Below are positions 1 to 8,609 of a stretch of DNA of 64,000 nt, piece by piece. The stretch is from JANNOG01 sp031398915 (lineage in GTDB: Bacteria > Actinomycetota > Actinomycetes > Actinomycetales > JBBAYJ01): positions 9,605 to 73,604 of the forward strand of contig JANNOG010000075.1 of the NCBI GenBank assembly GCA_031398915.1, read 5' to 3'. Positions within the stretch are counted from its first letter, which is position 1; each line of letters starts with the position of its first letter. The notes under the pieces were generated by a model that saw only the letters and a program-made list of their open reading frames with translations, did not search any database and was not told where the DNA came from. Both the position numbers and the translations under genes were made by a program.

Positions 1-239
1 GCCTGGAGCTCCAGGGGCAGGCCGAGGTCACTGCGGGGCGGGTCGCCGGCCGCGGTGGGCAGTTCGAGCGAGGCGTCGACCTGGCTGTTCAGCGCCTGTG
101 ACGTGACCACCCAGGTCACGACGCTGACCGTGGCGATCGCAATGGCAACCGCCGCCGCGCACAGCAGGGCGAGCCGCCCGCGCAGGCTGAGCCGCCGCCG
201 GCCACTGGTCGGTGAGGTCCCCGCACTCGACACACTCAC
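1..239 (-). CDS. Sensor histidine kinase, N-terminal fragment (cut by window edge)
   Basis: Only the first 79 codons or so are present; the gene continues past position 1. The frame starts at a GTG that overlaps the stop of the response regulator gene by four bases (GTGA), a standard coupled arrangement. The visible protein has a short basic N-terminus (SGRRRLSLRGRLALL), one hydrophobic membrane segment (about residues 20-40) and the start of an extracytoplasmic sensor region. This is how MprB-like and PrrB-like kinases begin. No kinase catalytic motif is inside the window, so the kinase call rests on position after an OmpR-type regulator and on the membrane anchor. Confidence 0.75.
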   Translation of the reverse strand, partial: MSVSSAGTSPTSGRRRLSLRGRLALLCAAAVAIAIATVSVVTWVVTSQALNSQVDASLELPTAAGDPPRSDLGLPLELQ

Positions 240-931
240 GAGGCCCGCATCGCGTACCCGACACCGCGCACGGTGTGGAGCAGTCTCGCCTCGCCCGCCT
301 CCTCCAGTTTGCGCCGCACGTAGCCCACGTAGACCTCCAGGGTGTTCGAGGCCGGGTCGAAGTCGAACCCCCAGACCTCGCGGAGGATCTGCGCTCGGCT
401 GAGGACCTGTCGCGGGTGTGACATGAACAGTTCGAGCAGTTCGTGTTCGGTCTTGGTCAGGACGATCTGCCGCTCGCCACGGCGGACCTCGCGAGTGAGC
501 GGGTTGAGCTCGACGTCGGCGAAACGCAACACCGGGTCCTCGTCAGCCGTGGTGCCGGCGCCCGCTGACCGCCCGCCCCGCCGCAGCACCGACCTCAGGC
601 GCGCCAGCAACTCCTCCAGGGCGAACGGCTTGGGCAGGTAGTCGTCGGCCCCCGCATCCAACCCGGTGACCCGGTCCCGGGTCATGTCCCGGGCAGTCAA
701 CATGAGGATCGGGAGGTCGTTGCCATCGGCCCGCAGACGCCGACAGACCTCCAGGCCGTCCAGTCGCGGCATCTGCAGGTCGAGCACCACCGCGTCCGGT
801 CGGGATGCGGCGATGGCATCGAGTGCCTCGACGCCGTCGCCCGCGGTGCGAACCACGTACCCCTCGAACGCAAGACTGCGTTCCAGGCTGGCCCGCACGG
901 CGGGGTCGTCGTCGACGACGAGGACGTCCAT
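236..931 (-). CDS. OmpR-family response regulator, MprA-like
   Basis: A 231-residue two-component response regulator. The receiver domain occupies about residues 1-115, with the acidic pocket VVDDDP and the phosphoacceptor Asp51 in VVLDLQMP. The stretch GADDYLPKPFALEELLARLR is nearly identical to what I recall of mycobacterial MprA. A winged-helix DNA-binding domain follows (about residues 135-231), containing VLTKTEHELLELF and the typical ending HTVRGVGYAMRA. I start at the ATG at 931 because the receiver fold begins there; the open frame upstream is a shadow of the permease gene. It lies between an ABC exporter and its kinase, so it probably controls that exporter, perhaps in response to envelope stress. 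Whether it is MprA itself or a paralogue is not settled. Confidence 0.92.
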   Translation of the reverse strand: MDVLVVDDDPAVRASLERSLAFEGYVVRTAGDGVEALDAIAASRPDAVVLDLQMPRLDGLEVCRRLRADGNDLPILMLTARDMTRDRVTGLDAGADDYLPKPFALEELLARLRSVLRRGGRSAGAGTTADEDPVLRFADVELNPLTREVRRGERQIVLTKTEHELLELFMSHPRQVLSRAQILREVWGFDFDPASNTLEVYVGYVRRKLEEAGEARLLHTVRGVGYAMRAS

Positions 932-945
932 GAGTCGATGATTGC

Positions 946-1752
946 TCAGGCGGTGACGTCTCGGCGGGAGAACAGCGCGGCGGCCCCGACCAGTCCCACC
1001 ACCAGGTAGGCCGCCACGATAACGGCCGACCGGTCCAGCGCCAGACCGTCCGTGCCGCCGCCGGCCACGGCGCCCAGCAGCTGACCGGGCAACCACTGGT
1101 CGAGCCCGTCCACGAACTGGGCCAGGGCCAGTTCGAGGGCCAGCAGCCACCCGACCCCGATGGCGATGGCGGGTATCGGTGCTCGGAGCACCACGCCGAG
1201 GATCATCCCGATCGTGGCGTATCCGATGATCGCCGCGGCGACCAGCCCGACCGTCCGGATCGATGCGACCAGGCCGTCGGCCGAGTACCACGCACCTGTG
1301 TCGAAGCCCCGTCCGGTGGCCGCCACCTGGGCGACCAGACCGGCGAGGGTGGCGGCGACGAGGACCGCGCCGACCATGAAGGTTGCCAGCGCGGCCCACC
1401 ATCCTGCCAGTAGCCGCCATCGCTGAGGTTGCCGGATCAGCAGGTTGCGCAGCGTGCCGCTGGAATACTCGCTGGCCATCTGACCGGCACCGACGACCAC
1501 CGCGACGATGCCGAGCAGGGTCACGGCGTTGGACAGGCCGAGCAGTTGCCCGTCGAAGGCGATCAACTGATCCGGGGTCAGCGTCGCGCCGGGCGGGCCC
1601 GCCGGTCCGGTCGCCCCCGAATCGGGTTCACTCGCCCCGGCGACGACGATGGTTGTGATGAGGGCAGCCGCCGCGGCCAGCGCGCCGTACGTCCACAGCA
1701 GCAGGTTGCGCTTGCTCAGTCTGGTCCACAGGCCCTGGAACATGCCGATCAT
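946..1752 (-). CDS. ABC-2 type transporter permease
   Basis: A 268-residue integral membrane protein with about six hydrophobic segments and the ABC-2 permease sequence GQMASEYSSGTLRNLLIRQP, in which a conserved E-x-x-x-G-T-L/T motif precedes a coupling helix. The ATG at 1752 overlaps the stop of the ATPase gene (ATGA), so the two are translated together and probably form one exporter. The substrate cannot be read from sequence; regulator-linked ABC-2 exporters of this size often handle antimicrobial peptides, drugs or lipids. An extracytoplasmic loop near residues 40-60 is rich in Gly and Pro. Confidence 0.88.
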   Translation of the reverse strand: MIGMFQGLWTRLSKRNLLLWTYGALAAAAALITTIVVAGASEPDSGATGPAGPPGATLTPDQLIAFDGQLLGLSNAVTLLGIVAVVVGAGQMASEYSSGTLRNLLIRQPQRWRLLAGWWAALATFMVGAVLVAATLAGLVAQVAATGRGFDTGAWYSADGLVASIRTVGLVAAAIIGYATIGMILGVVLRAPIPAIAIGVGWLLALELALAQFVDGLDQWLPGQLLGAVAGGGTDGLALDRSAVIVAAYLVVGLVGAAALFSRRDVTA

Positions 1753-2834
1753 CGGACGTCTCCACTCGCGTCGCCGGTCAATTCGAAGAAGGCCGCCTCC
1801 AAGGTCGGGCGGGAGATCTCCAGCCGCGACAGCACGACACCGGCAGCGCCGGCCCGGGCGTTGAGCGCCGCAGCGACAGCCCTCGAGGTCGGGTCGAGCG
1901 TGTCCGGCGGCAGCTCGATCCGCAATCCGGTGGTCCCGGGCCCGTCGGCACCGACGGCACCTCGGCTGGGCAGCCCCAGACCCGCGGCGATCGCCATCAC
2001 GACGTCGTAGCCTGAGCCGTCGACGGTGTCGATGACCAGGCACGGCGCGTGCGTGGCGACCAGATCGCCGATCATGCCGGAGAACACCGACGCGCCTCGC
2101 CTGATCAGGATGACGTGGTCGGCGACCTGCTCGACCTCGGACAGCAGGTGACTCGACACCAGGACGGTCATGCCCTCCTCGCGGAAGGACCGCAGCAGGT
2201 CGCGGACGGCGACGATGCCCGCGGGGTCCAGGCCGTTGGTGGGCTCGTCGAGGACCAGCAACCGGGGATCGGGAAGTAGCGCGGCGGCGATGCCGAGGCG
2301 CTGTTTCATCCCGAGGGAGTACGAGCGGAAGGGGTCGTCGCCGCGCTCGGCCAGGCCGACCCGCTCCAGCGCCACCGGGATCCGGTCGGTGGCCAAGCGG
2401 CCGGTGCGGGCGAGGACTCGGAGGTTGTCGCGCCCGCTCAGCCCGGCGTAGAACGTGGGTCCCTCGATCATGGCGCCGACCGCGGGGAGGTATCGCGACG
2501 GATCGGTGAGCGAGTGGCCCAAGACGTGCCCACTGCCGGAGGTGGGGCGTATCAGTCCCAACAGCATCCGGATGGTCGTGGTCTTCCCGGCCCCGTTGGG
2601 TCCGACGAAGCCGCAGATGACCCCCGCCGGGACGGCGAGGTCGAGCGCGTCGACGGCTCTGTGCCGACCGAAGACCTTGGTCAGGCCAACGGTGCGGATG
2701 GCGAATCCGTCGGCGTCGGTGTGGGTGTGGGTGTGGGTGTGGGCGTCGGTGGGGGTGAGGTGGACGGGCGCGCCCTCGGGCTGTCGCCCGGGCGGGTCGT
2801 GCGCGTCCTGAGCGGGGGAGTGGGTCTGCGACAT
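1749..2834 (-). CDS. ABC transporter ATP-binding protein
   Basis: ATPase subunit of an ABC-2 exporter, about 361 residues. Walker A is GPNGAGKTT, the signature is SLGMKQRLGIAAALL, and Walker B is LLVLDEPTNGLDP followed by the H-loop in LVSSHLLSEVEQVADHV. The last 90 residues form the C-terminal extension common in drug and lantibiotic exporters. I prefer the ATG at 2834, with AGGTG about seven bases upstream; a GTG at 2840 is in frame. The first 50 residues are an unusual hydrophilic extension with a His-Thr run. It is the first gene of a minus-strand operon with the permease, response regulator and histidine kinase. Confidence 0.93.
   Translation of the reverse strand: MSQTHSPAQDAHDPPGRQPEGAPVHLTPTDAHTHTHTHTDADGFAIRTVGLTKVFGRHRAVDALDLAVPAGVICGFVGPNGAGKTTTIRMLLGLIRPTSGSGHVLGHSLTDPSRYLPAVGAMIEGPTFYAGLSGRDNLRVLARTGRLATDRIPVALERVGLAERGDDPFRSYSLGMKQRLGIAAALLPDPRLLVLDEPTNGLDPAGIVAVRDLLRSFREEGMTVLVSSHLLSEVEQVADHVILIRRGASVFSGMIGDLVATHAPCLVIDTVDGSGYDVVMAIAAGLGLPSRGAVGADGPGTTGLRIELPPDTLDPTSRAVAAALNARAGAAGVVLSRLEISRPTLEAAFFELTGDASGDVR
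2721..2744. repeat. Hexanucleotide tandem repeat in the ABC ATPase gene
   Basis: Three perfect copies of GTGGGT and one GTGGGC run head to tail. Read on the minus strand they encode alternating His-Thr near residue 35 of the ATPase. The unit length keeps the frame, so copy-number changes would alter only the length of a His-Thr tract. Confidence 0.85.
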
Positions 2835-2928
2835 CGTCACCTGATCACCGTGTGGGCGACATGTGAGGTCAACCTGAGAACGTCAGAAGCCCTTCCTGAG
2901 AGCTCGGCCCGGGCATCGGCCCGTCGAC

Positions 2929-3867
2929 TCAGGCGCCCTCGCAGCCGATGCCGTCACCCCCGCCGTCGAAGCGGTGCGGATCGGGCGCCAGGACGACGAA
3001 GCGCCGGTACGGGATGTCGGCGCAGTCCAGGTCCGGCGGGGACGACGGGATGCACACCGTCGGGTACGACGGATCGCAGTTCCCGGGTGGCACGGGGGGT
3101 GGCGCACTCGGCACGGGAGGTGGCGTGCCCGGCACGGGAGGTGGCGCACTCGGCACGGGGGGTGGGGCACTCGTCGTGGTGGGCGAATCACCGGTCGACG
3201 ACCCCCGCGTGCTCGTCGGAGCCGGTGTCGTCGAGCACGAATAGTTCGGTGAGGCCGCGTCGGCGGCGATGTACTCGTCCTGCCGGGCGTGGCGGCGGTA
3301 GCCGTCGCGGGAGTCGTAGCGCGCGATGGTCAGTCCGGCCTCGATCAGGGTCAACCCGGCGTCCGCTCCGTCGGCGCCCGACAGGAACGCCAGGAGGCGT
3401 CCGTAACGGTCCTGGTCCTGGCCGTCGTCGAAGGTGACCGAGACGCCATCCGCCAGGATCGCTTCGAGCCGTGCGGTCGCCTCCTCGTGACCGCACTGTC
3501 CGATCTCGGGCGCGTCGATGCCGAGCAGCCGGATCTTCTCCGCCGAGCCGTCGCGCGTCACATTCACGGTGTCGCCGTCGACCACGTTGACGAGCAGCCA
3601 CGTGCCGGTCGCCGAGGTCGAGGTCGAGGTCGCCGAGGTCGAGGTCGCCGAGGCCGGCGCGCGCACACCTGGCGGGCTGGCGACCACCGCCCGGACGCCG
3701 CCAGGCGGAGCCCAGGTGCTCAAGACGACCGCGATCACGACGGTCCAGAAGGCGAGCGTGCCCACAGCGACCATCGTGACCGCCACGACGATCCCGGCGA
3801 CAGCAGGGCCACCCAGACGAGGACCGTTCGAATCGATGCCCGAGGACTGCCCCCTCCGTCGGTTCAA
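2929..3867 (-). CDS. Secreted or membrane-anchored staphylococcal-type nuclease with excalibur-like tail
   Basis: A 312-residue protein with a cytoplasmic basic N-terminus, one membrane segment (about residues 22-50), a Ser/Thr/Ala linker, and a thermonuclease (SNase) domain at about residues 90-205. The nuclease motifs are visible: VVDGDTVNV, IRLLGIDAPE and DRYGRLLAFL, which supply the acidic metal ligands and the catalytic Arg/Glu region. A Pro-rich repeat linker leads to a Cys-containing tail ending GGGDGIGCEGA, which looks like a calcium-binding excalibur motif. Such proteins degrade extracellular nucleic acid. The linker probably spans the cell wall. The gene stands alone. Confidence 0.85.
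   Translation of the reverse strand: MNRRRGQSSGIDSNGPRLGGPAVAGIVVAVTMVAVGTLAFWTVVIAVVLSTWAPPGGVRAVVASPPGVRAPASATSTSATSTSTSATGTWLLVNVVDGDTVNVTRDGSAEKIRLLGIDAPEIGQCGHEEATARLEAILADGVSVTFDDGQDQDRYGRLLAFLSGADGADAGLTLIEAGLTIARYDSRDGYRRHARQDEYIAADAASPNYSCSTTPAPTSTRGSSTGDSPTTTSAPPPVPSAPPPVPGTPPPVPSAPPPVPPGNCDPSYPTVCIPSSPPDLDCADIPYRRFVVLAPDPHRFDGGGDGIGCEGA
3089..3172. repeat. Four 21-bp tandem repeats in the nuclease gene
   Basis: Four in-frame 21-bp units, differing at a few positions, encode on the minus strand a heptapeptide of the type SAPPPVP or GTPPPVP. They form the Pro-rich linker between the SNase domain and the C-terminal domain. Unit boundaries are at about 3089, 3110, 3131 and 3152. Confidence 0.85.
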
Positions 3868-3909
3868 CGGTAACGGGAGCGGGTCGTCGGGGCCCGCCGA
3901 AGGACGGGA

Positions 3910-4770
3910 TCAGATTCCGGGCACCAGCCGTAATGCCGGCGCGCGGTTGCCTGCGGACTCGGTCAGCCGGCGCACCGCCTGGGTCGACGCGTCGTCCGCG
4001 GGAAGGTAGAAGACCACGATCTGGCCGTCAGCCACCAGATGCAAGGACTCGTGATAAAGCCGGAGAGAACCGCATTCGGGGTGGTTGACCCGTTTCTGTC
4101 GTCCGCAGGCGATCGCAACATCGTGCTCCTGCCACCACCGGCTGAACTCGGGACTGGTGACCAGCAGCTCGCCGACCATGGCCCGCAACCGGGTGTCGTG
4201 CGGGTATCGGACAGCAGCATCGCGCAACTGCGCGACCCCTTCGCGGGCGACGTCGTCCCAGTCCACCCACAACCGGCGCATCTGGGGATCGACGATGGTC
4301 ATGCGAACCAGGTTCCGCTCGTCCGTCGGTACGGCGGCGGGCTCGAAGAGCACGCGGGGCACGGCGACGTTCCAGGCGAGGATGTCAGCGGCCTGGCTGA
4401 GGACATACGCCGGCAGCGGTAGCAGGGTTTCGAGGAGGGCATGCACCGAGGGGCGGACCTGGCGGGCGGCGACCGGTGCGGTCCTGGCCGCGGGCTGCCC
4501 CGCGAGTAGTGACAGATGACTGCGCTCGTCCTCGGTCAGCCGGAGGGCGAGCGACAGCGCGTCCAGTACGGCGGCGGAGGGGTGGCGGTCGCGCCCCTGT
4601 TCCAGCCGCGTGTAGTAATCCACGCTCACCCCGGCCAGCGTCGCGACCTCTTCGCGGCGCAGTCCGGGCGTCCGCCGCCGCACCGAGCGGGGCAGACCGA
4701 CGTCGGCGGGCGTGACGCGGGCGCGTCGGCTGCGAAGGAACTCGCCCAGGGTCCCGGCGTCGATGTCCAC
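3910..4770 (-). CDS. XRE-family transcriptional regulator, MmyB-like
   Basis: A regulator of about 286 residues. The N-terminal helix-turn-helix (residues 5-80) contains the family pattern RRTPGLRREEVATLAGVSVD followed by YYTRLEQGRD. The C-terminal half matches the MmyB-like ligand-binding domain, including MTIVDPQMRRLWVDWDD and a final FYLPADD region. I start at the GTG at 4770 because the DNA-binding domain begins just after it; the frame stays open upstream but would run through the divergent neighbour. MmyB-type regulators are common in actinomycetes and usually act on an adjacent gene. The divergent VOC gene is the obvious candidate target. Confidence 0.88.
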   Translation of the reverse strand: MDIDAGTLGEFLRSRRARVTPADVGLPRSVRRRTPGLRREEVATLAGVSVDYYTRLEQGRDRHPSAAVLDALSLALRLTEDERSHLSLLAGQPAARTAPVAARQVRPSVHALLETLLPLPAYVLSQAADILAWNVAVPRVLFEPAAVPTDERNLVRMTIVDPQMRRLWVDWDDVAREGVAQLRDAAVRYPHDTRLRAMVGELLVTSPEFSRWWQEHDVAIACGRQKRVNHPECGSLRLYHESLHLVADGQIVVFYLPADDASTQAVRRLTESAGNRAPALRLVPGI

Positions 4771-4885
4771 ACCTGATGATCCCCCGGTCACCGGGTCGCA
4801 GCGTGGCCCTGCGAGGGCTAGGACAGCCCGGGCCATGATCGGCACGGCCTGGATCGGCTGCGCCGTCCGCCGGACAGTGGTGACC

Positions 4886-5239
4886 ATGCACAGCATCTGG
4901 ATCGAGATCCCTGCCCTCGACCTGTCCCGCGCCGCCAGCTTCTATCGCCAGGTCTTCGGTCATGACCAGACCGAGGTCCTCGACGACGGCAGCCGACGGA
5001 TCACGATCATCGAGGGCAACCCGACCGTCTCGCTCAACGCGACCGACGGGTTCGTGCCCGGTACCGCCGGGCCCCTGCCGTACTTCACCGTCGGTGAGGA
5101 TCTGGACAACGCCATCACCCGGGTGGAGGCCGCGGGTGGGCAGGTGATCGAGCCGAAGACCCCGCGTGGTGAGTTCGGCTACTTCGCCCTGGTGCTCGAT
5201 TCCGAGGGCAACCACCTCTACCTGCACGGGACCGGATGA
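4886..5239 (+). CDS. VOC (glyoxalase/bleomycin-resistance) family protein
   Basis: A 117-residue single-domain vicinal-oxygen-chelate protein. Both beta-alpha-beta-beta-beta modules can be traced: IEIPALDLSRAASFYRQVFG at the start and VLDSEGNHLYLHG at the end, with a metal-ligand-type Glu near the end. The ATG at 4886 is chosen because the fold begins immediately after it. Members bind or modify small molecules; the substrate is unknown. It is divergent from the MmyB-like regulator, with about 115 bp between starts. Confidence 0.85.
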   Translation: MHSIWIEIPALDLSRAASFYRQVFGHDQTEVLDDGSRRITIIEGNPTVSLNATDGFVPGTAGPLPYFTVGEDLDNAITRVEAAGGQVIEPKTPRGEFGYFALVLDSEGNHLYLHGTG

Positions 5240-5308
5240 CTCCCGCCCAGAACGCGCCGGCCATAACGCGGCGCGGCTGGAAACACCGCCGACGAGCGCT
5301 CACGGCTG

Positions 5309-5346
5309 CTCGACAACGGCTCGCCCACCCGCGACCCGTTGTCGAG
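5309..5346. terminator. 11-bp perfect inverted repeat after the VOC gene
   Basis: CTCGACAACGG at 5309-5319 is exactly complementary to CCGTTGTCGAG at 5336-5346, with 16 bases between. No T-tract follows. It lies 70 bp after the VOC stop and 130 bp before the sugar ABC operon. It could be a transcription terminator or an operator for the sugar operon. No other feature is visible in 5240-5475. Confidence 0.5.
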
Positions 5347-5475
5347 TGGCCGATGGGGCGCAACGGGGTCACTATGGAAAATGCGGTCCGCAGTCACGGA
5401 TCGGACGTAGCCCACAGCGTTGAGGCGGCAGCGATCGGATAACCCTTCCCCTGTCGTTGCAGAAAGCTGAATTCC

Positions 5476-6753
5476 ATGCGTCCGATCCTCTCAATCGCGG
5501 CATTATCCGTACCGTTATTCGTTCTCGCGGCATGTGGCGGTGGTGGCGATTCCGCGGCCGACGCCACCGCGACCGGGCCCATCACCGTCTGGCTGTCCAA
5601 CAACCAGGAAGAGGTCGCCTGGGGCACCGCGATGGTCGAGGCATGGAACGCCGAGCATCCTGACCAGCTGGTCACAGCCCAGGAGATCCCCGCCGGCAAG
5701 AGCTCGGAGGAGGTCATCGGGGCCGCCATCACCGCAGGAAATGCCCCGTGTCTGATTTTCAACGTCTCGCCTGCTGCGGTCCCGCAGTTCCAGAAGCAGG
5801 GCGGCCTGGTCGCACTCGACGAGTTGGCCGGCGGTGCCGACTACATCACGGCACGTTCGGGTGACGTGGCCGAGCAGTATCGGTCGGAGGACGACAGGTA
5901 CTACCAGCTTCCGTGGAAGTCGAACCCCGTGATGATCTTCTACAACAAGGACCTTTTCACCGAGGCAGGTCTCGACGCCGAGAATCCACCGCTCGCCACC
6001 TACGACGAATTCCTCGACACCAGCCGCACTCTCGTGTCCAGCGGCGCCGTCGAAGCCGCCATCTATCCGGCGCCGACGAGTGAGTTCTTCCAGTCGTGGT
6101 TCGACTTCTACCCGCTGTACGCGGCAGCCACCGGTGGCAGGCAACTGGTGGAGGATCAGAAGTCGACATTCGCCAGTGCCGAGGGGCAGGCGGTCGTCGA
6201 ATTCTGGCGCACCATGTACGAGGAGAAGCTGGCGCCGCAGGAGGAGTACAACGGCGACTCGTTCGCCGACGCCAAGGCCGCGATGGCCATCGTGGGGCCG
6301 TGGGCCATTCCGGTATACGCCGACACCAACTGGGGTGCGGTCCCGGTGCCCACGCCGGACGGTATGCCGATCGAGGAGATCCACACGTTCTCGGACGCCA
6401 AGAACGTCGCCATGTTCAGCGCGTGCCAGAACCGCGGTACCGCATGGGAGGTCCTCAAGTTCGCCACCAGTGAGGCCCAGGACGGCGAGCTTCTCACCGC
6501 GACGGGTCAGATGCCGCTGCGCACCGACCTGCAGACGACGTACGCCGAGTACTTCGAGGCCAACCCGGACTACAGCACCTTCGCCGACCTGGCGGGGCGC
6601 ACCACCGAGGTGCCCAACGTGGCCAACTCGATCGAGATCTGGCAGACGTTCCGCGACTCCTACTCCAAGTCCGTGATCTTCGGCGAGGACGACCCGGGCA
6701 CCTCTCTCGAGGATGCCGCGACCGCGATAGACACGCTCGCCTCCCAGTCCTGA
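5476..6753 (+). CDS. Sugar ABC transporter substrate-binding lipoprotein
   Basis: A 425-residue extracellular solute-binding protein of family 1. The signal peptide ends in the lipobox LAAC (Cys19), followed by a Gly-rich linker, so the mature protein is lipid-anchored outside the membrane. The fold begins at ITVWLSNNQEEV. Further family features are PWKSNPVMIFYNKDLF and a late MPLRTDLQTTY. It heads an operon with two MalF/MalG-type permeases and a GH130 enzyme, so the ligand is probably a beta-mannoside or related oligosaccharide. No ATPase is in the operon; as in many actinomycetes a shared MsiK-like ATPase elsewhere may serve. Confidence 0.92.
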   Translation: MRPILSIAALSVPLFVLAACGGGGDSAADATATGPITVWLSNNQEEVAWGTAMVEAWNAEHPDQLVTAQEIPAGKSSEEVIGAAITAGNAPCLIFNVSPAAVPQFQKQGGLVALDELAGGADYITARSGDVAEQYRSEDDRYYQLPWKSNPVMIFYNKDLFTEAGLDAENPPLATYDEFLDTSRTLVSSGAVEAAIYPAPTSEFFQSWFDFYPLYAAATGGRQLVEDQKSTFASAEGQAVVEFWRTMYEEKLAPQEEYNGDSFADAKAAMAIVGPWAIPVYADTNWGAVPVPTPDGMPIEEIHTFSDAKNVAMFSACQNRGTAWEVLKFATSEAQDGELLTATGQMPLRTDLQTTYAEYFEANPDYSTFADLAGRTTEVPNVANSIEIWQTFRDSYSKSVIFGEDDPGTSLEDAATAIDTLASQS

Positions 6754-6763
6754 GGCCTGGGCC

Positions 6764-7717
6764 GTGACCATCCAGGCCGAGCGCCGCTCGTCCGTCCCCG
6801 CCCGCTCCGCACCCACCGGCCACAACCGGCGGCGCCTCCTCCATCGAGTCCTGGGGGAGCAGCCACTGGGACTGGCGCTGGTGGGCCCGTACGTCGTCTT
6901 CCTGGCGGCGGTGTTCGCCTATCCGCTCGGGCTCGCGGTCTGGATCAGCTTCCACGACTACTTCTTCACCGCCCCCGGCGTCGCGGTCGAGCGCCCCTTC
7001 GTCGGCCTGGACAACTACGTCGCGGTCCTGTCCGACCCGGCGGTACGCCGCTCGTTCCTCAACATCGGGATCTTCCTGATCATCAATGTGCCGCTCACCG
7101 TCGTGCTGGCCCTGGTGGTGGCAGCCGGGCTGAACCGGATCACGCGGTTCAAGGCGCTGCTGCGGGTGGGCTACTACGTGCCGTACGTGACCGCCAGCGT
7201 CGCGGTGGTGGGCGTCTGGCTGTTCATGTTCAACTCGGGCGGGATCGTCAACGCCCTGCTCGGGCCGCTCGCCCCTGATCCGTCGTGGCTGGTCAACGAG
7301 ACGCTGGCGATGCCCTCGGTCGCCGTGTTCGTGGTGTGGAAGCAGCTCGGCCTCTTCGTCCTGCTGTATCTCGCGGCCCTGCAGAACGTGCCCAAAGAGC
7401 TGTACGAGGCCGCGTCGATGGATGGCGCAGGAAAATTCCGATCATTCCTGTCGGTCACCGTTCCCGCGGTGCGGCCGGCCACCACCCTGGTCGCGATCCT
7501 GGCGCTCATCACCGGCGCCAACCTGTTCACTGAGCCCTATCTGCTGACCGGCGGCGGCGGGCCGAACGGGGCTTCGGCCTCTCCGGTCCTGCTCATGTAT
7601 CAGAAGGGCATCGAGCAGGGGAATCCCGATGTGGCATCCGCCATCGGTGTACTGCTCGTCCTCGGCGTCCTCGTCGTGGCATTGATATCACGTGCCCTCA
7701 CGGATAGGTCGAATTGA
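6764..7717 (+). CDS. Sugar ABC transporter permease, MalF-like
   Basis: A 317-residue membrane protein with about six membrane segments and the binding-protein-dependent transport motif YEAASMDGAGKFRSFLSVTV (EAA motif), which docks on the ATPase. It starts at a GTG 10 bases after the solute-binding gene and runs up to the next permease gene, so it is in the same operon. The Arg-rich N-terminus before the first membrane segment is typical of MalF/UgpA-type permeases. Confidence 0.92.
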   Translation: MTIQAERRSSVPARSAPTGHNRRRLLHRVLGEQPLGLALVGPYVVFLAAVFAYPLGLAVWISFHDYFFTAPGVAVERPFVGLDNYVAVLSDPAVRRSFLNIGIFLIINVPLTVVLALVVAAGLNRITRFKALLRVGYYVPYVTASVAVVGVWLFMFNSGGIVNALLGPLAPDPSWLVNETLAMPSVAVFVVWKQLGLFVLLYLAALQNVPKELYEAASMDGAGKFRSFLSVTVPAVRPATTLVAILALITGANLFTEPYLLTGGGGPNGASASPVLLMYQKGIEQGNPDVASAIGVLLVLGVLVVALISRALTDRSN

Positions 7718-7719
7718 CG

Positions 7720-8607
7720 ATGGTCGCTGCGACGTCCCAGACCGAGAACCCACCCCGGAAACCCCGCAACGCCACACGACGCCACCGTCCGCCGTTCCTC
7801 ACCACGACGCTGCTCGCACTCGGCGCGCTCGTCTTTCTCTTCCCCTTCTACTACATGCTGATCGGGTCGCTCCAGGCCGAGCCGGACACGTCGCCGTCGG
7901 CGGTCGTACCGACGAGTCCTTTCACTCTCGACAACTACTCGCAGATCAACGCCTCGGTGGACCTGCCCCGGTCCCTCATCAATTCCGGGATCTTCACCGG
8001 TGGCGTGATCCTGTGCACCATCGTGTTCGGCGTCCTTGCGGGATACGCCCTGGCCCGGCTGCGTTTCCGGGGCCGTGGCACGCTGTTCGCGACGGTGCTG
8101 CTGGTCCAGGTCATCCCGTTCCAGCTATTGCTCATCCCGCTCTACGTGATGATCGTCCGCAGCTACGGGCTGGCTGACAACTACCTCGGCATGATCCTTC
8201 CCTTTGCGATCAACACCACGGCGGTCTTCGTCTTCCGCCAGTTCTTCCTGCAATTGCCCGACGACCTCTTCTCGGCCGCGCGAATCGACGGGGCCGGCGA
8301 ACTCGGCATCCTGCGCCATATCGCGTTGCCATTGGTGCGACCCGCATTGCTGACCGTCGTCCTGCTCACGTTCATCGGTCCCTGGAACGAGTTCCTGTGG
8401 CCCTTCCTCGTCACCAAGGAGGCTGACATGCAACCGCTCGCCGTGTCGCTGGCCGGGTACATCTCGAACGTGGCGGCCCGTGCCTCCAATCCCTACGGGG
8501 CGGTGCTCGCCGGCGCCTGCGTTCTCGCTGCCCCGGCGATCGCCCTCTTCGTCGCCTTCCAGCGCTACTTCCTCAATACCGACATCGGCTCAGGCGTGAA
8601 AGGTTGA
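7720..8607 (+). CDS. Sugar ABC transporter permease, MalG-like
   Basis: A 295-residue membrane protein with six predicted segments and the EAA motif SAARIDGAGELGILRHIALP. It has the MalG-type ending in which the chain finishes shortly after the last membrane segment (FQRYFLNTDIGSGVKG). The ATG at 7720 is preferred; an in-frame TTG at 7714 overlaps the stop of the MalF-like gene. It pairs with the upstream permease to form the channel. Confidence 0.92.
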   Translation: MVAATSQTENPPRKPRNATRRHRPPFLTTTLLALGALVFLFPFYYMLIGSLQAEPDTSPSAVVPTSPFTLDNYSQINASVDLPRSLINSGIFTGGVILCTIVFGVLAGYALARLRFRGRGTLFATVLLVQVIPFQLLLIPLYVMIVRSYGLADNYLGMILPFAINTTAVFVFRQFFLQLPDDLFSAARIDGAGELGILRHIALPLVRPALLTVVLLTFIGPWNEFLWPFLVTKEADMQPLAVSLAGYISNVAARASNPYGAVLAGACVLAAPAIALFVAFQRYFLNTDIGSGVKG

Positions 8608-8609
8608 CC

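Noticed and set aside
3089..3172. CRISPR-like array
   Set aside because: The 21-bp repeats are directly adjacent, without spacers, and are in frame in a protein linker.
5236..5442. 68-codon frame between the VOC gene and the sugar operon
   Set aside because: It spans the inverted repeat, has no protein-like pattern and no family match.
5515..6825. 436-codon minus-strand frame opposite the sugar-binding lipoprotein
   Set aside because: It is antisense to a well-matched family 1 solute-binding protein and has no motif of its own.
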